Shown piece by piece: positions 1-6,124 of a stretch of DNA of 7,961 nucleotides. How positions within the stretch are numbered: position 1 is the first letter of the stretch; every line of letters starts with the position of its first letter. A program made the translations under genes and the position numbers. Below the pieces are notes generated by a model that saw nothing but the letters and a program-made list of their open reading frames with translations, searched no databases and was not told the DNA's origin. Location of the stretch: the NCBI GenBank assembly GCA_030682755.1, contig JAUXNR010000024.1, positions 1 to 7,961 of the forward strand, given 5' to 3'. The stretch comes from Flavobacterium sp. (GTDB lineage: Bacteria; Bacteroidota; Bacteroidia; Flavobacteriales; Flavobacteriaceae).

Positions 1-117
1 TTCTTTATCGAGGGCCACATCCATTTTTTTACCGTTTATAGTAATGGTGTAGTCTTCTTGACAAAAAAGGAGCGATGGCAACACCAAAGCCAGTGTTGCT
101 ATAAAATAATTTTTCAT
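1..117 (-). CDS. Exported protein of unknown function, N-terminal part only
   Basis: This minus-strand reading frame starts with ATG at 117-115 and stays open to the window edge, giving 39 residues. The product begins MKNYFIATLALVLPSLLFCQ. That is a short basic start, a hydrophobic core and then a polar stretch (EDYTITINGKK), which is a typical Sec signal peptide. Cleavage after the Gln at about residue 20 would match the common flavobacterial pattern. A Cys at 19 preceded by Leu-Leu-Phe is a poor lipobox, so a lipoprotein is possible but not favoured. A good promoter lies 33 bp upstream (150-179), and a GAPDH terminator separates it from the upstream gene, so it is probably its own transcription unit. 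I do not recognise the mature part. The protein is presumably periplasmic, outer-membrane or secreted. Confidence 0.75.
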   Translation of the reverse strand, partial: MKNYFIATLALVLPSLLFCQEDYTITINGKKMDVALDKE

Positions 118-149
118 ATAAAAAACGGTGATTAAAAAAATTGGGAATT

Positions 150-179
150 CAAATTTATACTTTTTTGCCAAACAAACAA
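150..179 (-). promoter_or_regulatory. Bacteroidota-type promoter for the exported-protein gene
   Basis: Read on the minus strand, TTG (179-177) is followed after 19 bases by TAAATTTG (157-150). This matches the Bacteroidota sigma-ABfr consensus of a -33 TTTG/TTG and a -7 TAnnTTTG. Transcription would start near 143, leaving a leader of roughly 25 nt before the ATG at 117. It is the best-matching promoter in the window, because both boxes and the spacing fit. Confidence 0.65.
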
Positions 180-227
180 GTTTTATTTATAAAAGTAACG
201 AGGAATTTGTGTTTTTAGTGTTTGGGA

Positions 228-275
228 GGTACTGAGTTGCTGAGGTACTGAGGTTCAAAGGTGCTGAGTAGCTGA
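228..275. repeat. Octamer tandem repeat tract, six units, consensus GGTRCTGA
   Basis: Six consecutive 8-bp units run without a gap from 228 to 275: GGTACTGA, GTTGCTGA, GGTACTGA, GGTTCAAA, GGTGCTGA and GTAGCTGA. The fourth unit is the most degenerate. The same octamer, in the same orientation and including an exact GTTGCTGA, occurs three times at 1882-1905 on the other side of GAPDH. The tract lies just beyond the GAPDH terminator, between it and the promoter of the left-edge gene, and has no coding potential. Confidence 0.75.
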
Positions 276-278
276 GAG

Positions 279-314
279 AAAAAAAGCACTTCATCAGAAG
301 AGAGGAAGTGCTTT
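279..314 (-). terminator. Intrinsic terminator of the GAPDH gene
   Basis: Bases 305-314 (GAAGTGCTTT) pair perfectly with 283-292 (AAAGCACTTC) across a 12-nt loop. On the minus strand the stem is followed directly by a run of seven T (285-279). It begins 25 bp after the GAPDH stop codon at 340, so it is well placed to end that transcript and insulate the left-edge gene. Confidence 0.85.
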
Positions 315-339
315 AGGGTTGTTTGGTTAGGTTAATTTA

Positions 340-1791
340 TTAATAGTAATTATAACGTCTTACTTTTGCGATGTATTTTGCCAATCGAATTACTTGGTGG
401 CTGTAGCCAAATTCATTATCATACCAAACATACAACACGATGTTTTTACCATCACCGGAAACAATGGTTGCGTTGCTGTCATAAATTGAAGGTGCATTTG
501 TACCCACAATATCTGATGAAACCAATTCATTGTTTAATGAATATTTTATTTGCTCTACCAATTCTCCTTCCAGAGCATATTTTTTCATGATTTCATTTAT
601 TTCTTCTACAGAAGTTACTCTGCCTACTTCTAAGTTTAAAACCACCAATGAACCATTTGGAACCGGAACCCTAATGGCATTTGACGTTAATTTTCCGGAT
701 AAAGAAGGTAAAGCTTTAGCTACGGCACTTCCGGCACCTGTTTCTGTGATGACCATGTTTAAGGCTGCGGCTCTACCGCGACGGTATTTTTTATGCATGT
801 TGTCAACCAAATTCTGGTCGTTAGTATAGGCGTGAATGGTTTCCAAATGTCCTTTTACAACACCTAAGGTATCTTCCACGGCTTTTAAAATCGGTGTTAT
901 GGCATTGGTTGTACAAGAGGCCGCAGAGAAAATATCTGTTTTTTCAGGATTGTGGTCGTTGTGGTTCACCCCGTAAACTATATTTGGAATTCCTTTTCCG
1001 GGTGCTGTTAACAACACTTTTGATGCTCCTTTTGAAACCAAGTGTCTTTGTAAAGCTTCTGCTGTTGTAAAAGCACCTGTATTATCAATAATCAAAGCAT
1101 CTTCAATTCCGTATTTTGTATAATCAATATCTTCAGGTCCGTTTGCTGAAATCATGTGTACCGTTGTCCCGTTAATCAATAACGCATTGTTTTCAGGATC
1201 AGCAGTTACAGAACCTTGAAAATCGCCATGTACTGAATCATAACGCAATAAAGAAGCCCTTTTTTCTAAAATAGTAGCATCATTTTTATCTCTTGTTACG
1301 ATGGCACGAAGGCGTAATTGGCTTCCTTTTCCGGTTTTAGACATTAATTCACGAGCTAATAAACGACCAATTCTACCAAAACCATAAAGGACAACATCTT
1401 TTGGTTTGATAATATGAAAATCTTTGGCTTTTTTTAGTTTATCAATTACAAATGATTTGGTGTTGTGGTATTTATCATCTTCCAAGTGGTATTCGTAGGT
1501 TAATTTTCCGATGTCTAATTTAGAAGGTGGTAAGTCTAATGAAAGCATTTCGCGGGCAATTTCAACCGAATCAAATACAGAAATAGGTTTTCCTACAAAT
1601 TCGCCTGCATATTCATGAAGGTTTAGGATTTCGGAAACATTTTTATCGATTAATTGGTTGCGAAATAACACAATTTCGATGGATTTGTCATACCATAAAT
1701 CACTGATGATTTTGATGAATTCAACTCCGGCTCTTCTTCTGTCTGCCTGAAACGAAAGTTCTTTTTCGTATAACGATTGATTGATTTTCAT
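340..1791 (-). CDS. Glyceraldehyde-3-phosphate dehydrogenase, long form
   Basis: The family converts glyceraldehyde-3-phosphate, NAD(P)+ and phosphate to 1,3-bisphosphoglycerate, reversibly, in the cytoplasm (glycolysis and gluconeogenesis). The 483-residue product exceeds the usual 330-340 because of an extra N-terminal region of about 130 residues. The Rossmann motif GFGRIGR follows at 137-143. The catalytic Cys293 lies in ASCTTNAITP, where Ala297 replaces the second Cys common in canonical enzymes, and His320 lies in ETIHAYT. RRGRAAALN and RVPVPNGS are conserved substrate-domain segments. The extension contains RRRAGVEF and no transmembrane segment or signal peptide. Long GAPDHs of this type are common in Bacteroidota, often beside a canonical GapA. 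A gluconeogenic or NADP-dependent role is possible but cannot be read from the sequence. The start is chosen because the -7 box at 1826-1833 leaves a short leader before it. The gene is monocistronic, with its own promoter and terminator. Confidence 0.95.
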   Translation of the reverse strand: MKINQSLYEKELSFQADRRRAGVEFIKIISDLWYDKSIEIVLFRNQLIDKNVSEILNLHEYAGEFVGKPISVFDSVEIAREMLSLDLPPSKLDIGKLTYEYHLEDDKYHNTKSFVIDKLKKAKDFHIIKPKDVVLYGFGRIGRLLARELMSKTGKGSQLRLRAIVTRDKNDATILEKRASLLRYDSVHGDFQGSVTADPENNALLINGTTVHMISANGPEDIDYTKYGIEDALIIDNTGAFTTAEALQRHLVSKGASKVLLTAPGKGIPNIVYGVNHNDHNPEKTDIFSAASCTTNAITPILKAVEDTLGVVKGHLETIHAYTNDQNLVDNMHKKYRRGRAAALNMVITETGAGSAVAKALPSLSGKLTSNAIRVPVPNGSLVVLNLEVGRVTSVEEINEIMKKYALEGELVEQIKYSLNNELVSSDIVGTNAPSIYDSNATIVSGDGKNIVLYVWYDNEFGYSHQVIRLAKYIAKVRRYNYY

Positions 1792-1825
1792 TTTGTTGTA
1801 GTTAGTGTTGTTTATAAATTTGGTG

Positions 1826-1833
1826 CAAAAGTA
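1826..1833 (-). promoter_or_regulatory. -7 promoter element of the GAPDH gene
   Basis: The minus strand reads TACTTTTGCACC here. The first eight bases match TAnnTTTG exactly, and the trailing CACC also follows the -7 box at 7083-7090. The expected -33 position (about 1853-1856) reads GTTT rather than TTTG, so the upstream box is weak. The start codon at 1791 leaves a leader of roughly 28 nt. Confidence 0.6.
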
Positions 1834-1881
1834 TTGATTTCAATCGTTTTCGTAAACTTTTTTAGGATTTTTTTTGGTGGA

Positions 1882-1905
1882 GTTGCTGAGTTTCTGAGTT
1901 TCTGA
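1882..1905. repeat. Octamer tandem repeat tract, three units, GTTKCTGA
   Basis: GTTGCTGA, GTTTCTGA and GTTTCTGA stand in register from 1882 to 1905 and are followed by GTTTTTTT. This is a shorter version of the six-unit tract at 228-275 in the same orientation. Together the two tracts bracket the GAPDH gene. No open reading frame of interest uses it. Confidence 0.7.
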
Positions 1906-1930
1906 GTTTTTTTAACATTAAGATAGTTAA

Positions 1931-2010
1931 GACGCTTCGCTTTTTTTGAATGACTGGGTGAGTATTGGAACACGGATGACACGGATTGAACGGATTAACG
2001 CGGATTTTTA
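1931..2010. repeat. Direct repeat copy 1 (80 bp) with CGGAT array
   Basis: This is the first copy of an imperfect direct repeat whose partner is at 2029-2117. It starts GACGCTTCGC and a T-run, continues through TGACTGGGTGAGTATTGGAA, and ends in a short array built on CACGGATGA / CACGGATTGA / ACGGATTAA / CGCGGATT. Apart from a 9-bp length difference in the CGGAT array, I see only two mismatches to copy 2 in the first 22 bases. CGGAT-type arrays of this kind are familiar intergenic repeats of Bacteroidota. The two copies and an 18-bp spacer make up most of the gene-free stretch between htrA and GAPDH. Confidence 0.8.
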
Positions 2011-2028
2011 AGTGGATAGTGGTAGTAT

Positions 2029-2117
2029 GATGCTTCGCTTTTTTTGAGTGACTGGGTGAGTATTGGAACACGGATGACACGGATGACACGGATTGAACGG
2101 ATTAACGCGGATTTTTA
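2029..2117. repeat. Direct repeat copy 2 (89 bp) with one extra 9-bp unit
   Basis: Second copy of the repeat at 1931-2010, in the same orientation. It matches copy 1 almost base for base but carries one additional CGGATGACA-type 9-mer, so ACGGATGAC occurs twice in a row. The 9-bp length difference is what slippage within the short array would produce. An open frame on the minus strand runs through both copies, but it is an artefact of the repeat. Confidence 0.8.
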
Positions 2118-2134
2118 TGGGTTTAAAAGGTTAG

Positions 2135-2155
2135 ATGCTGAAACGAGTTTAGCAT
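2135..2155. repeat. Short inverted repeat ATGCTGAA / TTTAGCAT
   Basis: Bases 2135-2142 pair with 2148-2155 around the 5-nt loop ACGAG, giving an 8-bp stem with one G-T pair. Similar ATGCTGAA...TTCAGCAT hairpins are scattered between genes in many Bacteroidota genomes, so this is probably a dispersed palindromic element rather than a regulator. No T-run follows on either strand, so it is not a good terminator. Confidence 0.5.
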
Positions 2156-2163
2156 GACAGGAT

Positions 2164-2202
2164 AAAAAAAATCCTGCAAGATCAAAATGCGACCTTGCAG
2201 GA
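2164..2202 (-). terminator. Intrinsic terminator of the htrA-like gene
   Basis: Bases 2202-2191 pair with 2183-2172 to form a 12-bp stem (one G-T pair) with a 7-nt loop. On the minus strand the stem runs straight into eight T (2171-2164). It begins 29 bp after the stop codon of the protease gene at 2231. This is the strongest hairpin in the window. It separates htrA transcription from the repeat region and GAPDH. Confidence 0.88.
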
Positions 2203-2230
2203 CTGCCCCTAGCTAAAATTAGCCTTCCTA

Positions 2231-3622
2231 CTAAATTATTATTCGCATTAACTGACCGTTTTTCAGTAGTAGTTCCACGCGAACGCCTTCTTTTTCTGTT
2301 TTGCTTCCCAAGCCTCTTGATATGGTTTCTACATCTGTAGCTTTAACCCCGTCAATGCTTAGGATGATGCTTCCTTTTAATTCTTCACTATAAGGAGCTA
2401 ATTTTTCATTGGTAATGTCTTTGATTTTTACTCCTTGATTTATTTTAAAACGCTGTTTGTCTGACGCATCCAAATCTTCCAATTCTAGACCGTAAAACTC
2501 ATAATTCAAGAGTTCTTTTTTGGATAATTTTACAGGGATGACCAGCGTTTTTCCATCGCGATTTACGGTCACCTTAATTTCATCATTTGGGCGTTTTGTA
2601 TTCACATATCCTGACAGTTCTGCAAAAGAAGAAATATTTTGATTGTCTAATTTCTTAATCACATCACCGGATTTGATTCCGGCTCTTTCGGCACCTGAAT
2701 TTTTAGTTACTTTATTTACATAAAAACCTTGTGTGTCTTTGATGTTTAATTCTTTTGAAGCATTGCTGTTCAATTCGGCACCTTCAATTCCCAAAATACC
2801 ACGCTGTACGTTTCCAAACTCCATGATGTCTTCAATGATTTTTCTGGTGATGTTTGAAGGCACAGCAAATGAATAGCCAACATAACTTCCGGTATTAGAT
2901 GAAATCATGGTGTTTATTCCCACCAATTCACCTCGAGTGTTTACCAACGCACCACCACTGTTACCCGGATTAACCACAGCATCGGTTTGAATGAACGATT
3001 GAATGCCTCTGGTATCTAAATTTCTGGCTTTCGCCGAAACAATTCCAGCTGTAACCGTAGAGTTGAGGTTGTATGGATTTCCTACAGCCAGCACCCATTC
3101 TCCCACACGTACATGGTCTGAATCGGCAAAAACGATATACGGTAATTTTTCATCCGCCTCTACTTTTAAGAGAGCGATATCCATTTTGGAATCCGTTCCT
3201 ATTAATTTGGCTTTGTATGTTTTTTTATTGTTTAATGTGACTTCCAAGTCTTGAGCTCCATTAATCACATGGTTGTTGGTAACGATATAACCATCTTCTG
3301 AAATGATTACACCGGATCCTGTCCCGATTTGTTGTTGTTGCTGACCACCACGTTGGCCATACATGAACTCCATAATCGGATTTGAAACCGTTCTATACGA
3401 TACATTTTTAACGTGAACCACTTGATTTAGTGTTGATTCCGCAGCTTCTGTGAAATCAACTGCTTCAGATGAAAGTCCAACATTTTTTGTTGTAAAAGTT
3501 GGAGCTGTAGCAATAATACTTTCTGCAGTAGTTTTATCCCCTTCCAGAAAAAGTTTGTACGATCCAAGTGTAATTATACCACTCAGTAAAGCGACCAAAA
3601 ATAGATTTGCTGTGTTTTTCAT
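2231..3622 (-). CDS. Do-type serine endoprotease (HtrA/DegP/DegQ family)
   Basis: A periplasmic protease, and possibly chaperone, for misfolded envelope proteins. The 463-residue product starts with a signal peptide or anchor (residues 1-25, MKNTANLFLVALLSGIITLG). The trypsin-like domain spans about 60-260 with a complete triad: His118 in VTNNHVI, Asp148 in DSKMDIALL and Ser222 in NPGNSGGAL. A first PDZ domain covers about 270-365 (PDZ-like segments RGILGIEG and AGIKSGDVI). A second, more divergent one covers about 375-463. A short Gln-rich LA loop (QRGGQQQQQ, 90-98) sits just before the protease core. The length is normal for the family. It is divergent from dapF, with its own terminator. 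Three 10-bp phased TTAAC boxes lie upstream of its promoter and may control it. DegP, DegQ and DegS cannot be told apart here, although two PDZ domains argue against DegS. Confidence 0.96.
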   Translation of the reverse strand: MKNTANLFLVALLSGIITLGSYKLFLEGDKTTAESIIATAPTFTTKNVGLSSEAVDFTEAAESTLNQVVHVKNVSYRTVSNPIMEFMYGQRGGQQQQQIGTGSGVIISEDGYIVTNNHVINGAQDLEVTLNNKKTYKAKLIGTDSKMDIALLKVEADEKLPYIVFADSDHVRVGEWVLAVGNPYNLNSTVTAGIVSAKARNLDTRGIQSFIQTDAVVNPGNSGGALVNTRGELVGINTMISSNTGSYVGYSFAVPSNITRKIIEDIMEFGNVQRGILGIEGAELNSNASKELNIKDTQGFYVNKVTKNSGAERAGIKSGDVIKKLDNQNISSFAELSGYVNTKRPNDEIKVTVNRDGKTLVIPVKLSKKELLNYEFYGLELEDLDASDKQRFKINQGVKIKDITNEKLAPYSEELKGSIILSIDGVKATDVETISRGLGSKTEKEGVRVELLLKNGQLMRIII

Positions 3623-3649
3623 ATACTAAATGTTATTAATTATATAATG

Positions 3650-3657
3650 TAAATTTA
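3650..3657 (-). promoter_or_regulatory. Probable -7 element of the htrA-like gene
   Basis: The minus strand reads TAAATTTA, seven of eight matches to TAnnTTTG. It stands 27 bp before the ATG at 3622, the same distance range as at the other promoters here. The -33 region reads TTTT rather than TTTG. It is a reasonable guess, but weaker than the promoters at 150-179 and 1826-1833. Confidence 0.4.
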
Positions 3658-3684
3658 TTTGAATTATTGTTTTTGTAAAATAGG

Positions 3685-3710
3685 TTTAACGTACTTTAAC
3701 GCACCTTAAC
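3685..3710. promoter_or_regulatory. Three TTAAC boxes in 10-bp phase (putative operator)
   Basis: TTTAAC (3685-3690), TTTAAC (3695-3700) and CTTAAC (3705-3710) occur with exactly 10-bp spacing. A degenerate CTTTAA follows at 3715-3720. The first two units share the longer form TTTAACGyAC. One helical turn between boxes puts them on the same DNA face, as expected for a protein binding as a row of monomers. The array lies upstream of the htrA -7 box and across the region just upstream of the dapF -7 box, so it could act on both genes. The regulator is unknown, and chance in AT-rich DNA is not excluded. Confidence 0.4.
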
Positions 3711-3728
3711 TTTTCTTTAAAATAATTG

Positions 3729-3736
3729 TACTTTTG
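3729..3736 (+). promoter_or_regulatory. -7 promoter element of the dapF operon
   Basis: TACTTTTG matches TAnnTTTG exactly and stands 19 bp before the dapF ATG at 3756, giving a very short leader. It overlaps the upstream in-frame TTG at 3726, which argues that translation begins at 3756. No clear TTTG exists at -33; the boxes of the TTAAC array occupy that region instead. Confidence 0.55.
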
Positions 3737-3755
3737 TATTTCAGAAATTTCAAAA

Positions 3756-4547
3756 ATGATTATTCAATTTTATAAATACCAAGGAACCGGAAATGACTTT
3801 ATCTTACTGGATAACCGTCAGAATTTATTTCCCAAAAATGATACCAAACTGATAGAACGATTGTGTAACAGGCGTTTTGGCATTGGTGCCGATGGGTTGA
3901 TTTTGTTAGAAAATGACAAAAATTCCGATTTCAAAATGGTTTATTACAACTCAGACGGTCATGAGAGTTCGATGTGTGGTAACGGAGGTAGATGTATTGT
4001 AGCTTTTGCAAAGCAATTAGGTGTAGTAGATAACGAAACCACATTTACAGCAGTTGACGGAATGCATTATGCCAAAATTTCAGCATCGGGAATCGTTTCC
4101 CTTCAAATGAAAGATGTTGATCAAATTCGGATTGCTTCTGATTATGTTTTCATGGATACCGGTTCGCCACATCACGTTGCAGTGGTTGAAGATGTAAAAG
4201 CTGTACCTGTAAAAGAAATCGGTAGTCAAATACGATACAGTGATTTGTATGGAGCAGCAGGTAGTAATGTCAATTTTGTAGAACCCATATCGGATAGTCA
4301 TTTTGCCGTAAGAACCTACGAGCGAGGCGTTGAAGATGAAACTTTGTCTTGTGGAACAGGTGTTACAGCTGCTGCCATTGCTATGAATGCCATTGGAAAG
4401 ACCACTTCAAATGCTATATCATTGCAAGTGGAAGGAGGAGCTTTAGGTGTTACTTTTCAAAAAGATGGCACACGATATACCCAAGTATTTTTAACCGGGC
4501 CTGCCAAATTTGTTTTTGAAGGTCAACTTGATTTATCTCAATTTTAA
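3756..4547 (+). CDS. dapF: Diaminopimelate epimerase
   Basis: This cytoplasmic enzyme converts LL-diaminopimelate to meso-diaminopimelate, the precursor of lysine and the cross-linking residue of peptidoglycan. It is PLP-independent and uses a pair of cysteines as acid and base. Both are present: Cys74 in SSMCGNGGRC and Cys199 in LSCGTGVTAAA. The N-terminal signature YQGTGNDF (8-15) and GIGADGL (42-48) are also intact. The length of 263 residues is normal for the family. ATG 3756 is preferred over the in-frame TTG at 3726, because the latter lies upstream of and within the promoter -7 box and would add ten non-family residues. It is the first gene of a tight operon, with only one base separating it from the acetyltransferase. 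Confidence 0.97.
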   Translation: MIIQFYKYQGTGNDFILLDNRQNLFPKNDTKLIERLCNRRFGIGADGLILLENDKNSDFKMVYYNSDGHESSMCGNGGRCIVAFAKQLGVVDNETTFTAVDGMHYAKISASGIVSLQMKDVDQIRIASDYVFMDTGSPHHVAVVEDVKAVPVKEIGSQIRYSDLYGAAGSNVNFVEPISDSHFAVRTYERGVEDETLSCGTGVTAAAIAMNAIGKTTSNAISLQVEGGALGVTFQKDGTRYTQVFLTGPAKFVFEGQLDLSQF

Positions 4548-4548
4548 T

Positions 4549-5073
4549 ATGGAAGCATTACAAGGTACATCCATTTATTTGCGGGCTTTAGAGCCAGATG
4601 ATCTCGCTTTTATCTATGCTTTGGAAAATGATGTTACTTTATGGGAGGTGAGTCAAACACAAACACCTTACAGCAAATTTTTAATTGAGCAGTATTTAGA
4701 AAATGCATATAAAGATATCTATGAAGCCAAGCAATTGCGTTTAGCGATTTGTAAACGCAACACATTTGAAGCCATCGGATTGATTGATTTGTTTGATTTT
4801 GATCCTAAAAACCAACGAGCGGGTGTTGGAATTGTGATTCAAAATCCGGAGAACAGGCATCATGGTTATGGCTTGCAAGCTCTGGAGTTGTTGGTTCAAT
4901 ATGCTTTTGAGCATCTTCATGTGCATCAATTGTTTGCAAATATTGCTACAACCAATTTGGCCAGTATTACCCTTTTTACCACATTTGGTTTTCAATTGGT
5001 GGGCATTAAAAAAGATTGGAATTATAATCAGGGAAGCTATTCTGACGAGGCTTTGTATCAATTCATACGTTAA
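4549..5073 (+). CDS. GNAT-family N-acetyltransferase (RimJ/RimL/SpeG-like)
   Basis: The 174-residue product has the layout of the Acetyltransf_3 group. An N-terminal strand, IYLRALEPDD (9-18), is followed by a central EAIGLIDLFDFD strand pair and an acetyl-CoA pyrophosphate loop RHHGYG (103-108). The C-terminal part is FANIATTNLASITLFTTFGF. The spacing around LWEVSQTQTPYS and the overall order resemble spermidine acetyltransferase SpeG. The acceptor could be a polyamine, a protein N-terminus or an antibiotic-like amine, and the sequence does not decide. ATG 4549 lies one base after the dapF stop. An upstream in-frame TTG at 4510 would overlap dapF and add 13 unrelated residues, so it was not used. 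Its place between dapF and mltG implies co-transcription but does not prove a cell-wall role. Confidence 0.9.
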   Translation: MEALQGTSIYLRALEPDDLAFIYALENDVTLWEVSQTQTPYSKFLIEQYLENAYKDIYEAKQLRLAICKRNTFEAIGLIDLFDFDPKNQRAGVGIVIQNPENRHHGYGLQALELLVQYAFEHLHVHQLFANIATTNLASITLFTTFGFQLVGIKKDWNYNQGSYSDEALYQFIR

Positions 5074-5083
5074 ACGCATTTTT

Positions 5084-6124
5084 ATGACATTTAAAAAAAT
5101 TCTCCTTTATTTTGTTCTTTTGGTTTTGGTTGTTGGTGCATATTTGGGCTTTCGGGTATATCAAATTGTGTTTACGCCAAATACACAATTTTCCACTTCA
5201 AAAGTAGCTGTCTATGTTCCAACAGGAGCCACTTTTGAAGAGGTTCAGGAACTTGTGGCACCTTATGTTTTAGATATGGATAAGTTTTTAAAATTGGCCA
5301 CAAGAAGAGGCTATCCTTCAGATGTAAAAGCCGGTAAGTTTGAACTGCTTAAAAATATGAACACCAATGAAATTGTATCTGCGTTACGAAGACCTGTTGC
5401 GGTTCGGGTTACCTTTAACAATCAAGAACGCTTGGAGAATTTAGCCGGTAGAATTGGTTCACAATTGGAAGCTGACAGTATCAGCTTGATGGCCGCATTT
5501 AAAGATCCGGTTTTTTTGAAAGAAAATGATGTGATGGAAGCTACTGTTTTTACGCTGTTTTTACCTAATACATTTGAGTTTTATTGGAATACTTCTGCCA
5601 CAAAATTCAGGGATCAGTTGGCTAAAGAATATTATCGTTTTTGGAATGACGAACGTAAAGCCAAAGCTGAAGGATTAGGTTTAACCCCCACTGAAGTTTC
5701 CATTTTGGCCTCTATTGTTCAAAAAGAAACCTCAAAAGTTGACGAGCGACCCAAAGTGGCACAAGTTTATTTGAACCGTTTGAAGATTGGTATGGCCTTG
5801 CAAGCCGATCCAACGGTAATTTATGCCTATAAATTGGTTTCGAATGATTTTAATCAGGTAATCAAACGCGTCTATTACAAACATTTGGAAGTGGTATCAC
5901 CTTATAACACCTACAAGAATAGTGGTTTGCCACCAGGACCCATTTTTATGCCGGATGTAAGTTCCATTGATGCGGTTTTGAATCCCGAGCCACATGATTT
6001 TATTTATTTCTGTGCGAGTGTTACCCGTTTGGGCTATCATGAATTTGCTACCACTTTGGAACAACATAACGTAAACGCCAGAAAATATTCGGCTTGGTTG
6101 AATGCTCAAACTTCCGGAAACTAG
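5084..6124 (+). CDS. mltG: Endolytic murein transglycosylase MltG
   Basis: MltG (YceG-like family) is an inner-membrane lytic transglycosylase that cleaves nascent peptidoglycan strands and is thought to set glycan chain length. The 346-residue product has an N-terminal membrane anchor (about 4-26, KKILLYFVLLVLVVGAYLGF) and a LysM-like region from about 40 (VYVPTGATFEEVQ). The catalytic domain has the putative catalytic Glu215 in SIVQKETSKVDERPKVA. NRLKIGMALQADPTVIY and SPYNTYKNSGLPPGPI are family hallmarks, and HDFIYFCAS near the C-terminus corresponds to the usual HDYLYFVA. ATG 5084 is used because it starts right before the anchor; the open frame extends further upstream only as a shadow of the acetyltransferase gene. 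The gene follows the acetyltransferase by 10 bp and abuts the DUF2279 gene in the same frame. Confidence 0.95.
   Translation: MTFKKILLYFVLLVLVVGAYLGFRVYQIVFTPNTQFSTSKVAVYVPTGATFEEVQELVAPYVLDMDKFLKLATRRGYPSDVKAGKFELLKNMNTNEIVSALRRPVAVRVTFNNQERLENLAGRIGSQLEADSISLMAAFKDPVFLKENDVMEATVFTLFLPNTFEFYWNTSATKFRDQLAKEYYRFWNDERKAKAEGLGLTPTEVSILASIVQKETSKVDERPKVAQVYLNRLKIGMALQADPTVIYAYKLVSNDFNQVIKRVYYKHLEVVSPYNTYKNSGLPPGPIFMPDVSSIDAVLNPEPHDFIYFCASVTRLGYHEFATTLEQHNVNARKYSAWLNAQTSGN

Noticed and set aside
530..829. Plus-strand open frame inside the GAPDH gene
   Set aside because: It lies opposite a fully conserved GAPDH coding sequence and its translation resembles no protein; it is an antisense shadow. 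The same applies to 366-590, 3003-3254, 4080-4301, 4741-5079, 5897-6109, 6048-6236 and 6393-6605.
1862..2089. 75-codon minus-strand open frame between GAPDH and htrA
   Set aside because: It runs through both copies of the direct repeat and the octamer tract, and its translation only mirrors the repeats (two similar SHSKKAK and HPVIQKK segments). It has no promoter and no protein-like composition.
3726..3755. Upstream TTG start for dapF
   Set aside because: It overlaps the -7 promoter box and adds ten residues before the family's normal N-terminus at MIIQFYKYQGTGNDF.
4510..4548. Upstream TTG start for the acetyltransferase
   Set aside because: It would lie inside dapF and add 13 unrelated residues; the ATG at 4549 begins right before the conserved first strand.
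4862..5083. N-terminal extension of the MltG frame
   Set aside because: The extra codons are the acetyltransferase gene read in another frame and contain no family sequence; the ATG at 5084 directly precedes the membrane anchor.
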